Shown one piece after another: positions 57,576 through 64,000 of a stretch of DNA of 64,000 nt. A model generated the notes under the pieces. The model had not been told where the DNA came from. It saw only the letters and a list, made by a program, of their open reading frames with translations, and searched no databases. The translations under genes and the position numbers were made by a program. How positions within the stretch are numbered: the stretch's first letter is position 1; every line of letters begins with the position of its first letter. Source of the stretch: GCA-958296115 sp965222445 (GTDB taxonomy: Bacteria; Chloroflexota; Dehalococcoidia; Lucifugimonadales; CAJWER01); assembly GCA_965222445.1 (NCBI GenBank), contig CBDCTY010000002.1, forward strand, positions 3,100,001 to 3,164,000, given 5' to 3'.

Positions 57576-59510
57576 ATGAGCGGACACAGGGATCGAAGCT
57601 ACTACCTGGAGGACATTCCACTGGGCGAGGCCGCCTACAGGTTCGACGCGGCGCTGACAAAGTCCGGGGCCCTGCTGCCCACACCGAGCGAACGGCTTAC
57701 GTTGGACCTGGCGCATGGCCGCGTCACCGACGGGCCCGTGTGGGCCGAATCGTCGTCGCCTCACTACGACGCAGCCGCCATGGACGGCGTCGCGGTCCGC
57801 TCGCGGGAGACGGTGGGGGCAACCGAGACCTCCCCCGTAAGGCTTGCCGTGGGCGCGCAGGCGGTCTGGCTCGACACGGGCGACCCGATGCCGGACGGTT
57901 TCGACGCCGTTATCAAGGTAGAGGTCGTCCACGAAGTCGACGAAGCTACGATAGAGATTCGGGCCTCCGTGCCTCCCTACCATGATGTCAGACCGCTGGG
58001 GGAGGATATAGCGGCTGCCGAGCTGGTGGTGCCCGGGGGACATCGCCTCAGGCCCCAGGACCTGGCGGCCTGCGCGCAGGCGGGGCTGGCAGAAGTCAAT
58101 GTCAGGAGGGCTCCTCAGGTCGCGGTCATCCCCACGGGATCGGAGCTGGTGCCCATCGGCGCCACTCCGGGTCCGGGCGGCATCATCGAGTCGAACTCGC
58201 TGATGCTGGCTGCCATGGTCGCCGAGTGGGGCGGGGTTGCAGCGCGGCGCACAGCCGTACCGGACGATCGGGAGCTGCTGCGGTCGGCCGTCTGTGCGGC
58301 CCTTGTAGACAGCGACGTGGTTGTCGTAAATGCCGGCTCGTCGGCTGGTTCGGAGGACTATACGGCCCAGGTCATCGGGGAGCTGGGTAACCTCGTGGTC
58401 CACGGGGTTGCCGTGAGGCCGGGCCACCCGGTCGCCCTCGGCGTCATAGGGACCAAGCCCGCTTTGGGGATTCCCGGATACGCCGTATCCGCCGCCCTGA
58501 CGACGGAATTGTTCCTTAAGCCGATCATCGAGCGGAAACTGGGGCTCTCTCCCCAGCGGCGTGATACGGTCAAGGCAACCATGACGAGGAAGACGCCCTC
58601 CTCCATGGGCGAGGACGAGTATCTCAGAGTCAGACTCGGTAGAGTCGGAGGGCGGCTGGTAGCGACTCCTATACAGCGGGGCGCCGGCATCATAATGTCG
58701 CTCGTACGGGCGGACGGGCTGGCGGTCTCGCCGCGGATGTCCGAGGGATTCGAGGCTGGAACAGAAGTGGACGTCGAGCTCCTGAGATCGGCTGGAGACC
58801 TGGACGGCACCATCGTAGCCACAGGCAGCCACGATCTGGCCCTGGACCTGCTCACAAGCGAGCTTCATCGAATCCACCCCGAGAGGCTGCTGGCTTCGTC
58901 CAACGTCGGCAGCCTGGGGGGGCTGCTCGCCCTTAGCCGTGGAGAGGCCCACATGGCAGGCTGCCACCTGCTGGACGAGGAGACAGGCGAATACAACACG
59001 CCTTTCGTACGGCGGTACCTGAAGGGGCGGCCTGCGGTGCTGGTCAACCTCGTCCACAGGATCCAGGGGCTTATCGTGAGGCCGGGCAACCCCAAGTCGA
59101 TAACGGTGCTCGACGACCTTGTCCGCACCGACGTTGCGTTCGTGAACCGGCAGCGCGGCTCGGGAACGCGTATGCTCCTTGACCACATGCTGAATGGGGC
59201 AGGTATTCCCCACACCGGCATACAGGGATACGAGCGCGAGGAGTATACTCATCTAGCAGTGGCGGCGGCGGTAGCGGGCGGTCGAGCGGACGTCGGAGTA
59301 GGCGTGCTCTCCGCAGCGCGAGCCATGAGGATGGACTTCGTGGAGATGGGCACCGAGCAGTATGACCTCGTCATTCCAGCGGAGTTCTACAGGAGCGACC
59401 TGCTCGAACCCCTGCTAGACTTGATTCGCACGAGCGACTTCAGGCGGCAGATCGAGGTTCTGGGCGGTTATGATACTAGGCGGACCGGTGAAGTTCAGGC
59501 GGAGCTGTGA
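57576..59510 (+). CDS. moeA: Molybdopterin molybdenumtransferase fused to a periplasmic-binding-like domain
   Basis: 644 residues from ATG 57576. Residues 10-410 are MoeA: DIPLGEAAYRFDAAL, SSSPHYDAAAMDGVAVRS, WLDTGDPMPDGFDAVIKVE, VAVIPTGSELVPIG, NAGSSAGSEDYT, LGIPGYAVSAALTTELFLKPI. Residues 430-630 are a binding-protein-like domain (GTIVATGSHDLALDLLTSEL, SSNVGSLGGLLALSRGEAHMAGCHLLDEETGEYN, NRQRGSGTRMLLDHML) of the kind fused to MoeA in tungsten/molybdenum handling. Inserts the metal into molybdopterin; the extra domain may sense or hold oxyanion. Head of an operon with mobA, moaD and an AOR; divergent from groES. Confidence 0.92.
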   Translation: MSGHRDRSYYLEDIPLGEAAYRFDAALTKSGALLPTPSERLTLDLAHGRVTDGPVWAESSSPHYDAAAMDGVAVRSRETVGATETSPVRLAVGAQAVWLDTGDPMPDGFDAVIKVEVVHEVDEATIEIRASVPPYHDVRPLGEDIAAAELVVPGGHRLRPQDLAACAQAGLAEVNVRRAPQVAVIPTGSELVPIGATPGPGGIIESNSLMLAAMVAEWGGVAARRTAVPDDRELLRSAVCAALVDSDVVVVNAGSSAGSEDYTAQVIGELGNLVVHGVAVRPGHPVALGVIGTKPALGIPGYAVSAALTTELFLKPIIERKLGLSPQRRDTVKATMTRKTPSSMGEDEYLRVRLGRVGGRLVATPIQRGAGIIMSLVRADGLAVSPRMSEGFEAGTEVDVELLRSAGDLDGTIVATGSHDLALDLLTSELHRIHPERLLASSNVGSLGGLLALSRGEAHMAGCHLLDEETGEYNTPFVRRYLKGRPAVLVNLVHRIQGLIVRPGNPKSITVLDDLVRTDVAFVNRQRGSGTRMLLDHMLNGAGIPHTGIQGYEREEYTHLAVAAAVAGGRADVGVGVLSAARAMRMDFVEMGTEQYDLVIPAEFYRSDLLEPLLDLIRTSDFRRQIEVLGGYDTRRTGEVQAEL

Positions 59511-59521
59511 ACGGAGAGCAT

Positions 59522-60166
59522 ATGATGCCGGTGAAAGAGGTCTCTTCCGTCCAGGTGCGCCCTGCGGTTTCGGCAGTAGTGCTGGCCGGAGGTCTGAGCC
59601 GACGATTGGGCCGTGACAAGGCTATCGAGCCTCTCGGCGGCGAGCCGCTGATAAGGCGCGTGCTGGCGCGCGTCGCCCAGGTAACCGACGAGACCGTTGT
59701 CGTCCTCAACGATGCCTCACGGGCCGCGGAGCTGCCCCTCAGCGAAGATGTCGTACCCGCGGTGGACCGCTATCCCGAGGCTGGCTCGCTCGGTGGCATA
59801 TTCACGGGGCTGGAGGCTGCCCGGGCCGACTGGGCCCTTGTCGTCGCGTGCGACATGCCGTTCCTGAACGTGCCGCTGCTGCGGCTGATCCTGTCCCTGC
59901 GTGCGGGGCGCGACGCCGTCGTGCCTGTGATCGAAGGGCGCCCGGAGCCCACCCACGCCGTCTACTCCAAGGTATGCCTGCCGCACATCGAGCGCAGGCT
60001 CCAGGCGAACGACCTGAAGATCTCCCGCTTCTTCGAAGACGTGGACGTGGAGTACCTGCCGCAGCGCGCCGTGGAGGAGCTTGACGCCGACCACCTCAGC
60101 TTCTTCAACGTGAACACCGAGCAGGACCTCGAACGAGCCAGGCGAATAGTGCGTGTAGAATCGTGA
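59522..60166 (+). CDS. mobA: Molybdenum cofactor guanylyltransferase
   Basis: About 214 residues from ATG 59522 (GGAG upstream). SAVVLAGGLSRRLGRDKAIEPLGGEPLIRRVL is the GTP-binding signature; GSLGGIFTGLEAARADWALVVACDMPFLN has the metal-binding Asp; FFNVNTEQDLERA closes the fold. Attaches GMP to the pterin cofactor; in AOR-type systems guanylylation is not needed for the bis-pterin enzyme itself, so it may serve other oxidoreductases. Overlaps the moeA stop region if the upstream GTG is used. Confidence 0.92.
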   Translation: MMPVKEVSSVQVRPAVSAVVLAGGLSRRLGRDKAIEPLGGEPLIRRVLARVAQVTDETVVVLNDASRAAELPLSEDVVPAVDRYPEAGSLGGIFTGLEAARADWALVVACDMPFLNVPLLRLILSLRAGRDAVVPVIEGRPEPTHAVYSKVCLPHIERRLQANDLKISRFFEDVDVEYLPQRAVEELDADHLSFFNVNTEQDLERARRIVRVES

Positions 60167-60180
60167 GTGGCGAATCGGAC

Positions 60181-60471
60181 ATGAGAGGCAGCGGGCGAAT
60201 TGTCGTCGAGCTTTTCGGCATGGCGCGCATATCCTGCGGGCGCATGGACGTTGAGATCGAAGTGCCCCCCGACGGGGGAATCGACCGTGTGGTCCGGGCG
60301 CTGGCAGACGCCTGCCCCGACCTGGTGGGCATCGCAATCCGGGAAGACCGTGTGGGACTGCTCGACAGCTATACTTTCAACCTGAACGGCACGATGTTCG
60401 TCTCAGGCGGCGCGGCGCGGCTGCGTGCGGGGGACAGGCTGCTCCTCTTCTCGAGCCTGGCAGGGGGATAG
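60181..60471 (+). CDS. moaD: MoaD/ThiS-family sulfur carrier
   Basis: About 96 residues, beta-grasp, ending in the thiocarboxylate-forming Gly-Gly (LFSSLAGG). VVELFGMARISCGRMDVEIEVPPDGGIDRVVRALADACPDLVG and NGTMFVSGGAARLRAGDRLLLF are typical. Donates sulfur for molybdopterin. ATG 60181 or GTG 60163 (overlapping the mobA stop). AOR clusters often include such a protein. Confidence 0.85.
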   Translation: MRGSGRIVVELFGMARISCGRMDVEIEVPPDGGIDRVVRALADACPDLVGIAIREDRVGLLDSYTFNLNGTMFVSGGAARLRAGDRLLLFSSLAGG

Positions 60472-60476
60472 GCGGT

Positions 60477-62321
60477 ATGTACGGATACAACGGCCGGGTG
60501 CTGGTGGTGGACCTGACGGCGCGGCGAGCGGGATGGCAGCCGCTGGCCGAAGACGTGCTGCGGCGCTTCATCGGCGGCACCGGCCTGGGGGCGTATCTGC
60601 TGTACGAGCACTGCCCCCCCGGCATCGACCCGATGTCGCCCGAGAACCCGCTGATATTCGTCACGAGCCCTCTGGTTGGCAGCAGGCTCACCACGTCCAG
60701 CAAGTTCGCAGTGCTGACGAAATCGCCCCTTACAGGGTTCATTGGCGACTCGCTGTCCTCCAGTTTCCTGGCGACCGAGTTGAAGAAGACCGGCTGCGAC
60801 GCCCTGGTCATCAAGGGCCGTAGCCCCTCCCCTACACTCCTGTCTGTCGACGACGGCGAAGTGGAGTTCCTGGATGCGTCCGATCTAGTCGGCCTGACCA
60901 CGTCGCAGACGGAGCTGGCCGTGAAGCAGCGCCTGGGACACAGGCGTAGGGTGGCCTGCATAGGGCCGGCGGGCGAGAACCTCGTGCGCTTCGCCAGCAT
61001 CAGCAACGACGGTGGGAGGCAGGCGGGACGTACCGGTCCTGGCACCGTCATGGGGTCGAAGAACCTGAAGGCGATAGCCCTGCGGGGGACGCGGGCAGTG
61101 CCCACGTTCGATCCGGACCGGCTGAACGAGATCGGCCTGGACCTGACGCGGCGCAGCCTGGGACCGGCCACCGAGAAGTACAGGACGCTGGGTACGGTCG
61201 CAAACGTGTCGGTATTCAATCGCCTGGGTACCCTGCCGACGAGGAACTTCCAGGAGTCTACGTTCGAGCTCGCCGACCGCGTCGGCGGCGAGGCGTTTCA
61301 CGAGGGGCACCACGTCAAGAACGCTCACTGCGCCAACTGCACCATCGGGTGCGAGCAGATCGTGCAGACCAACGACGATGGCCCGGCCGCCAGAGGCCGG
61401 ATGGAGTACGAGAGCAGCTTCGCCCTGGGACCGCTGGTAGGCGTCGGAAACCCGAACGCGGTGATCCGCGCATCCCGTATGTGCGACGAGCTTGGCATGG
61501 ACACGATTAGCGCCGGCGCAACGATAGCCTGGGCTATGGAGAGCTGCGAGCGAGGACTGCTTTCCAGTAGCGAGCTTGGGGGCCCTGAGCTCAGGTTCGG
61601 CAGCGAGGATGCGCTGATAGCGACGCTGGAGCTGATCGGCAGGCGCGAGGGCATCGGCGACCTGCTGGCCGGCGGCTCCAGGGCGGCGGCGCAGCAGGTC
61701 GGGGGAGGCTCCGAGGACTGGGCCATGCACGTCAAGGGGCTGGAGATGCCGGGGTACGAGCCTCGGAGCCTCAAGACCATGGCGCTGGGGCTGGCGGTCA
61801 GCACGCGCGGGGCCTGCCACAACCGGTCCTCGGCATACGAGGCGGACTTCTCGGCGACAGTAGACAGGCTCGAGGCCGGCAGGGAGCGCGGCCGTATCAC
61901 GATGAACGGCGAGGACTTCGGCGCGGTGCTGGACTCTCTCATCTGGTGCAAGTTCCTGCGCAAGGCGTTCGACGACCTGTACGAGGAGTCGGCGGAGATC
62001 TACCAGCTCGTCACGGGGTGGTCAATGGATACCGACGAGCTAAAGCTCGCCGGAGAGCGGATCAACAACCTCAAGAAGGCCTTCAACATCCGCGAGGGCT
62101 GGAAGCGCCGGGACGACACCCTACCCGCCCGCATCCTGGAGGAGCCGCTGCCCACCGGTGTCGCCAGGGGAGTCGGCCTCGCGACGGACGATCTCGACAT
62201 GATGGTGCGGGCATACTACGAAGCGCGCGGCTGGACGGAGGACGGCCTCATACCGGAGAGCAAGCTTCGGGAGTTGGGCTTGATGGATGTGGTAGGGCTA
62301 TGCTCTGTGGCAGCGAACTAG
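60477..62321 (+). CDS. aor: Aldehyde:ferredoxin oxidoreductase family, pterin-metal enzyme
   Basis: 614 residues. MYGYNGRVLVVDLTARRAGWQPL and FIGGTGLGAYLLYEH start domain 1; CIGPAGENLVRFASISNDGGRQAGRTGPGTVMGSKNLKAIALRGT binds the pterin; the [4Fe-4S] ligands are CANCTIGC near residue 285 with a fourth Cys in TRGACHNRS. Oxidises aldehydes with ferredoxin, W- or Mo-dependent; substrate not predictable. Follows moaD by 5 bases. Confidence 0.93.
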   Translation: MYGYNGRVLVVDLTARRAGWQPLAEDVLRRFIGGTGLGAYLLYEHCPPGIDPMSPENPLIFVTSPLVGSRLTTSSKFAVLTKSPLTGFIGDSLSSSFLATELKKTGCDALVIKGRSPSPTLLSVDDGEVEFLDASDLVGLTTSQTELAVKQRLGHRRRVACIGPAGENLVRFASISNDGGRQAGRTGPGTVMGSKNLKAIALRGTRAVPTFDPDRLNEIGLDLTRRSLGPATEKYRTLGTVANVSVFNRLGTLPTRNFQESTFELADRVGGEAFHEGHHVKNAHCANCTIGCEQIVQTNDDGPAARGRMEYESSFALGPLVGVGNPNAVIRASRMCDELGMDTISAGATIAWAMESCERGLLSSSELGGPELRFGSEDALIATLELIGRREGIGDLLAGGSRAAAQQVGGGSEDWAMHVKGLEMPGYEPRSLKTMALGLAVSTRGACHNRSSAYEADFSATVDRLEAGRERGRITMNGEDFGAVLDSLIWCKFLRKAFDDLYEESAEIYQLVTGWSMDTDELKLAGERINNLKKAFNIREGWKRRDDTLPARILEEPLPTGVARGVGLATDDLDMMVRAYYEARGWTEDGLIPESKLRELGLMDVVGLCSVAAN

Positions 62322-62352
62322 AGACAGCCTGGGCATTCGGCCCGGTAGGTTA

Positions 62353-62475
62353 TACCAATGCATTTTGAGCGCACCGTAAAGCCGTCATTCCCGCGAAGAG
62401 CCTGCCCCCGAGAAGTCGGGGGCGGGAACCCACTCCCTGGCCACACATATACGGCGGCATCACGGTGACTTGGTA
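62353..62475. mobile_element. MITE copy 6 (123 bp, TSD TTA)
   Basis: TACCAATGCA...TTGGTA flanked by TTA at 62350-62352 and 62476-62478; long form with the nested hairpin. Lies between aor and hicB, 32 bases after the aor stop. Confidence 0.9.
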
Positions 62476-62516
62476 TTAGATGGTCAGCTAGACACACATG
62501 AACCGTTGGGGGAAGC

Positions 62517-62750
62517 ATGATCATACCAACACGTCGCCTGACCGCAGTCATCGAACGCGATGGGAACGGCTATGTTGCGCTGTGCCCTGAGCTGGACATT
62601 GCGAGCCAGGGCGAAACCGTCGAGGAAAGCCAACATAATCTGCAGGAGGCCGTACAGCTCTTCCTGGAAGAGGCCAGTCCGTCGGAGATACGGCAGCGCC
62701 TTCGAGGTGAAGTCTATGTCACGAGCATAGAAGTAGCAGTTTCATTTTGA
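62517..62750 (+). CDS. hicB: HicB-like antitoxin, C-terminus ending in a MITE
   Basis: 77 residues: RRLTAVIERDGNGYVALCPELDIASQGETVEESQHNLQEAVQLFLEEAS is the HicB fold; EVYVTSIEVAV closes it. The final codons (TCA TTT TGA) come from the left part of MITE copy 7, so the original stop has been lost. ATG with GGGGGAAGC upstream. No DNA-binding domain. Its toxin partner downstream is a pseudogene. Confidence 0.85.
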   Translation: MIIPTRRLTAVIERDGNGYVALCPELDIASQGETVEESQHNLQEAVQLFLEEASPSEIRQRLRGEVYVTSIEVAVSF

Positions 62751-62857
62751 GCGCGCCGTAAAGCCGTCATTCCCGCGAAGAGCCTGCCCCCGAGCAGTCG
62801 GGGGCGGGAACCCACTCCCTGGCCGCACATATACGGCGGCATCACGGTGACTTGGTA
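62741..62857. mobile_element. MITE copy 7 (long form, left end lost) between hicB and hicA
   Basis: Identical to the 123-bp form from TTCATTTTGAG onward to TTGGTA at 62857, but the first six bases (TACCAA) are replaced by AGCAGT. The right side is followed by TTA, as at copy 6. Internal nested hairpin present. Confidence 0.82.
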
Positions 62858-62862
62858 TTAGG

Positions 62863-63073
62863 GTCCTGTCGGGACGAGGCGTCTGCGCACTTCTTCGAGA
62901 ACATGGCTTCGTCGAGGTACGCAGGCGCGGCAGCCATATCGTAATGCAGCTCAGGAGTGGTGAGTCGACGGTAACGAACGGTCCCAGTGCCCGATCACCG
63001 TGAGGTTCGCAGAGGCACACTCAGGTTGATCATCAGGCAGTCGGGACTCCCAAGGTCAATATTCGAGGTCTAG
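62863..63073 (+). pseudogene. hicA: HicA toxin pseudogene (no start, 4-bp duplication frameshift)
   Basis: Starting right after the MITE: VLSGRGVCALLREHGFVEVRRRGSHIVMQL is HicA with its catalytic His in RGSHIVM. The frame then hits AACGAACG (62973-62980); removing one AACG restores TVTVPVPDHREVRRGTLRLI, then IRQSGLPRSIFEV and TAG at 63071, a perfect HicA C-terminus. No start codon remains upstream because the MITE lies there. Doubly inactivated. Confidence 0.85.
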
Positions 63074-63282
63074 CACTCACTCTGATACCGACTACTTCCC
63101 TCAACCCTTCCGTTTCAAACCCCTGAAGACGGGGTACGGGACGGGCCCAAGACGACGAGCCCGTTGACCTCCACGGCTGCTCACTCTTCGGGCGCAGCTC
63201 CCATGCTCGTAAGGCTGGGCGAATCTGATATAGTCTGCCTGTTCGACCGTCGCGAGGCCCAGCACGATATGGGCAAGGTTCC

Positions 63283-63762
63283 ATGGTGACGCAGCCGACA
63301 CGAGAGCAGCGTAACGTATTGAGGGCAGTACTCCGGCAGCGGTTCCCGCGGGAGCGCGGGCAGCTTCTGCCTGCGCTCCACTACGTCCACCACGAGTTCG
63401 GCCACTTGCCCGGCTGGGCGATGGAGGTGACGGGCTGGCACCTGGGGATACCGGTCAGCGAGGTATACGGCGCGGCGACGAGCTACTCAGAGCTCCGCAT
63501 AGAGCGCCCCGGCCGCCATCTCGTGCGCGTCTGCACTGGCCTGGCCTGTCTTGGCAACGGCGGGCGAGGCCTGCTGGCCAAGATCGCCGAGGGACTTGGG
63601 GTCGAGGACGGGGCGACCACCGCCGACGGCCAGGTGACGATTGAGGAGACCGCGTGCGGCTACCTGTGTGGAGTTGCGCCCGCCGTGCAGGTCGATGGCG
63701 CCTGGCTTGGCCGCGCCGACGCCGCAGGGGTAGTGGCAAAGTTGAGGGCTGCAAATGACTAG
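63283..63762 (+). CDS. nuoE: NADH-quinone oxidoreductase / dehydrogenase subunit E-like
   Basis: 159 residues, thioredoxin-like [2Fe-2S] protein: LLPALHYVHHEFGHLPGWAMEVTGWHLGIPVSEVYGAATSY, then VCTGLACLGNGG and ACGYLCGVAPAVQVDG for the four cluster cysteines. Pairs with the NuoF-like subunit that overlaps its end by 8 bases. Such E/F pairs also form the diaphorase part of NAD-dependent formate dehydrogenases and hydrogenases; proximity to cofactor genes makes a formate dehydrogenase-type complex plausible beyond the window. 63074-63282 upstream has no gene. Confidence 0.9.
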   Translation: MVTQPTREQRNVLRAVLRQRFPRERGQLLPALHYVHHEFGHLPGWAMEVTGWHLGIPVSEVYGAATSYSELRIERPGRHLVRVCTGLACLGNGGRGLLAKIAEGLGVEDGATTADGQVTIEETACGYLCGVAPAVQVDGAWLGRADAAGVVAKLRAAND

Positions 63763-64000
63763 CCCCGTCGACTCGCTGCGCTCTCTCGTGGATGCGGCCC
63801 GCTCGCGGCTGGACGGCGGGTTCTGCCGAGTCGTGGTACAGGTGGGGCACTGCTCGGCGTCGGTCGGCGCGGGTGAACTCGCGGACGCCATTCGCAGGTC
63901 TACGCCCTCGGGTGCTAAGGTGGTGAATGCCGGATGCGACGGCGCCTGCCACGACGCTCCCAAGCTGACGATTACGCATATCGACGGCACCGTCACTGTA
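63755..64000 (+). CDS. nuoF: NuoF-like NADH-binding subunit, N-terminal part (runs off the right edge)
   Basis: 82 residues visible from ATG 63755, overlapping the nuoE end. The N-terminal thioredoxin-like [2Fe-2S] domain found in the longer NuoF/HoxF/FdhB proteins: FCRVVVQVGHCSASVGAGELADAI, then VVNAGCDGACHDAPKLTI. The NADH/FMN domain would follow outside the window. Confidence 0.85.
   Translation, partial: MTSPVDSLRSLVDAARSRLDGGFCRVVVQVGHCSASVGAGELADAIRRSTPSGAKVVNAGCDGACHDAPKLTITHIDGTVTV

Overview
The window reads as a GC-rich chromosomal segment of a Chloroflexota bacterium, most likely of the Dehalococcoidia / SAR202 type. The basis is gene content, not a database hit: LL-diaminopimelate aminotransferase next to dapF, a SdhA-SdhB-SdhE (HdrB-like) dehydrogenase, lipoproteins with Ala/Pro/Thr linkers, HisZ beside HisG, paired amidohydrolases, and very heavy loading with small palindromic repeats. 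Lineage is an inference. Most genes are ordinary housekeeping genes in short, tightly packed operons.

Layout. 1-10.4 kb: a YceI-type lipoprotein (cut by the left edge), guaA, tsaC, two near-duplicate DppB-type permeases, tpiA-miaA, dapF-dapL, an orphan Phd-type antitoxin and hflX. 10.6-16.6 kb: a winged-helix/TIR-like protein, a C-terminal processing protease, smpB, a small HTH protein with its own operator-like promoter, a pentapeptide-repeat lipoprotein and a DegV protein. 16.6-20.7 kb: two tandem MITEs, then sdhE-sdhB-sdhA on the minus strand. 20.7-24.5 kb: a repeat-rich decay zone with a frameshifted protein interrupted by palindromes, fpg, a hicAB pair and a sulfite-oxidase remnant. 24.5-29.6 kb: a thioredoxin/NHL protein with an in-frame TGA exactly at its catalytic cysteine position (candidate selenoprotein), a YyaL-type thioredoxin protein, a lipocalin-HTH fusion and a 3-hydroxyacyl-CoA dehydrogenase. 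29.9-40.6 kb: an aspartic protease, a Gfo/Idh oxidoreductase, hisB, a GMC dehydrogenase with its small subunit, a 33-bp minisatellite, and hisZ-hisG-(phospholipase-like)-hisD-hisC. 40.8-44.6 kb: PadR, then a Fur-type regulator with a complete metal ABC importer. 44.6-55.2 kb: an LRR remnant, SDR, two amidohydrolases, a VWA lipoprotein, a frameshifted HTH-TPR gene, tRNA-Arg(TCT) and small unknowns. 55.4-57.5 kb: groES-groEL under a perfect CIRCE operator. 57.6-64 kb: moeA-mobA-moaD-aldehyde:ferredoxin oxidoreductase, a decayed hicBA pair broken by a MITE, and nuoE-nuoF (cut by the right edge).

Three small repeat families run through the intergenic DNA. (i) A 100/123-bp MITE starts TACCAA, ends TTGGTA and is flanked by 3-bp TNA target duplications (TAA, TGA, TCA, TTA); one copy interrupts a second copy of a sequence whose empty form lies 12 kb away. 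(ii) Short CATTCCCGCGAAGGCGGGAAT palindromes, alone or with a 23-bp nested hairpin. (iii) A GGGCGGGTTT/AAACCCGCCC palindrome. Some have been captured as the C-terminal codons of genes.

The most notable observations are the candidate selenoprotein with a hairpin just after its UGA, the MITE family with insertion-site proof, the stepwise death of a hicBA module, and the winged-helix/TIR-like protein.
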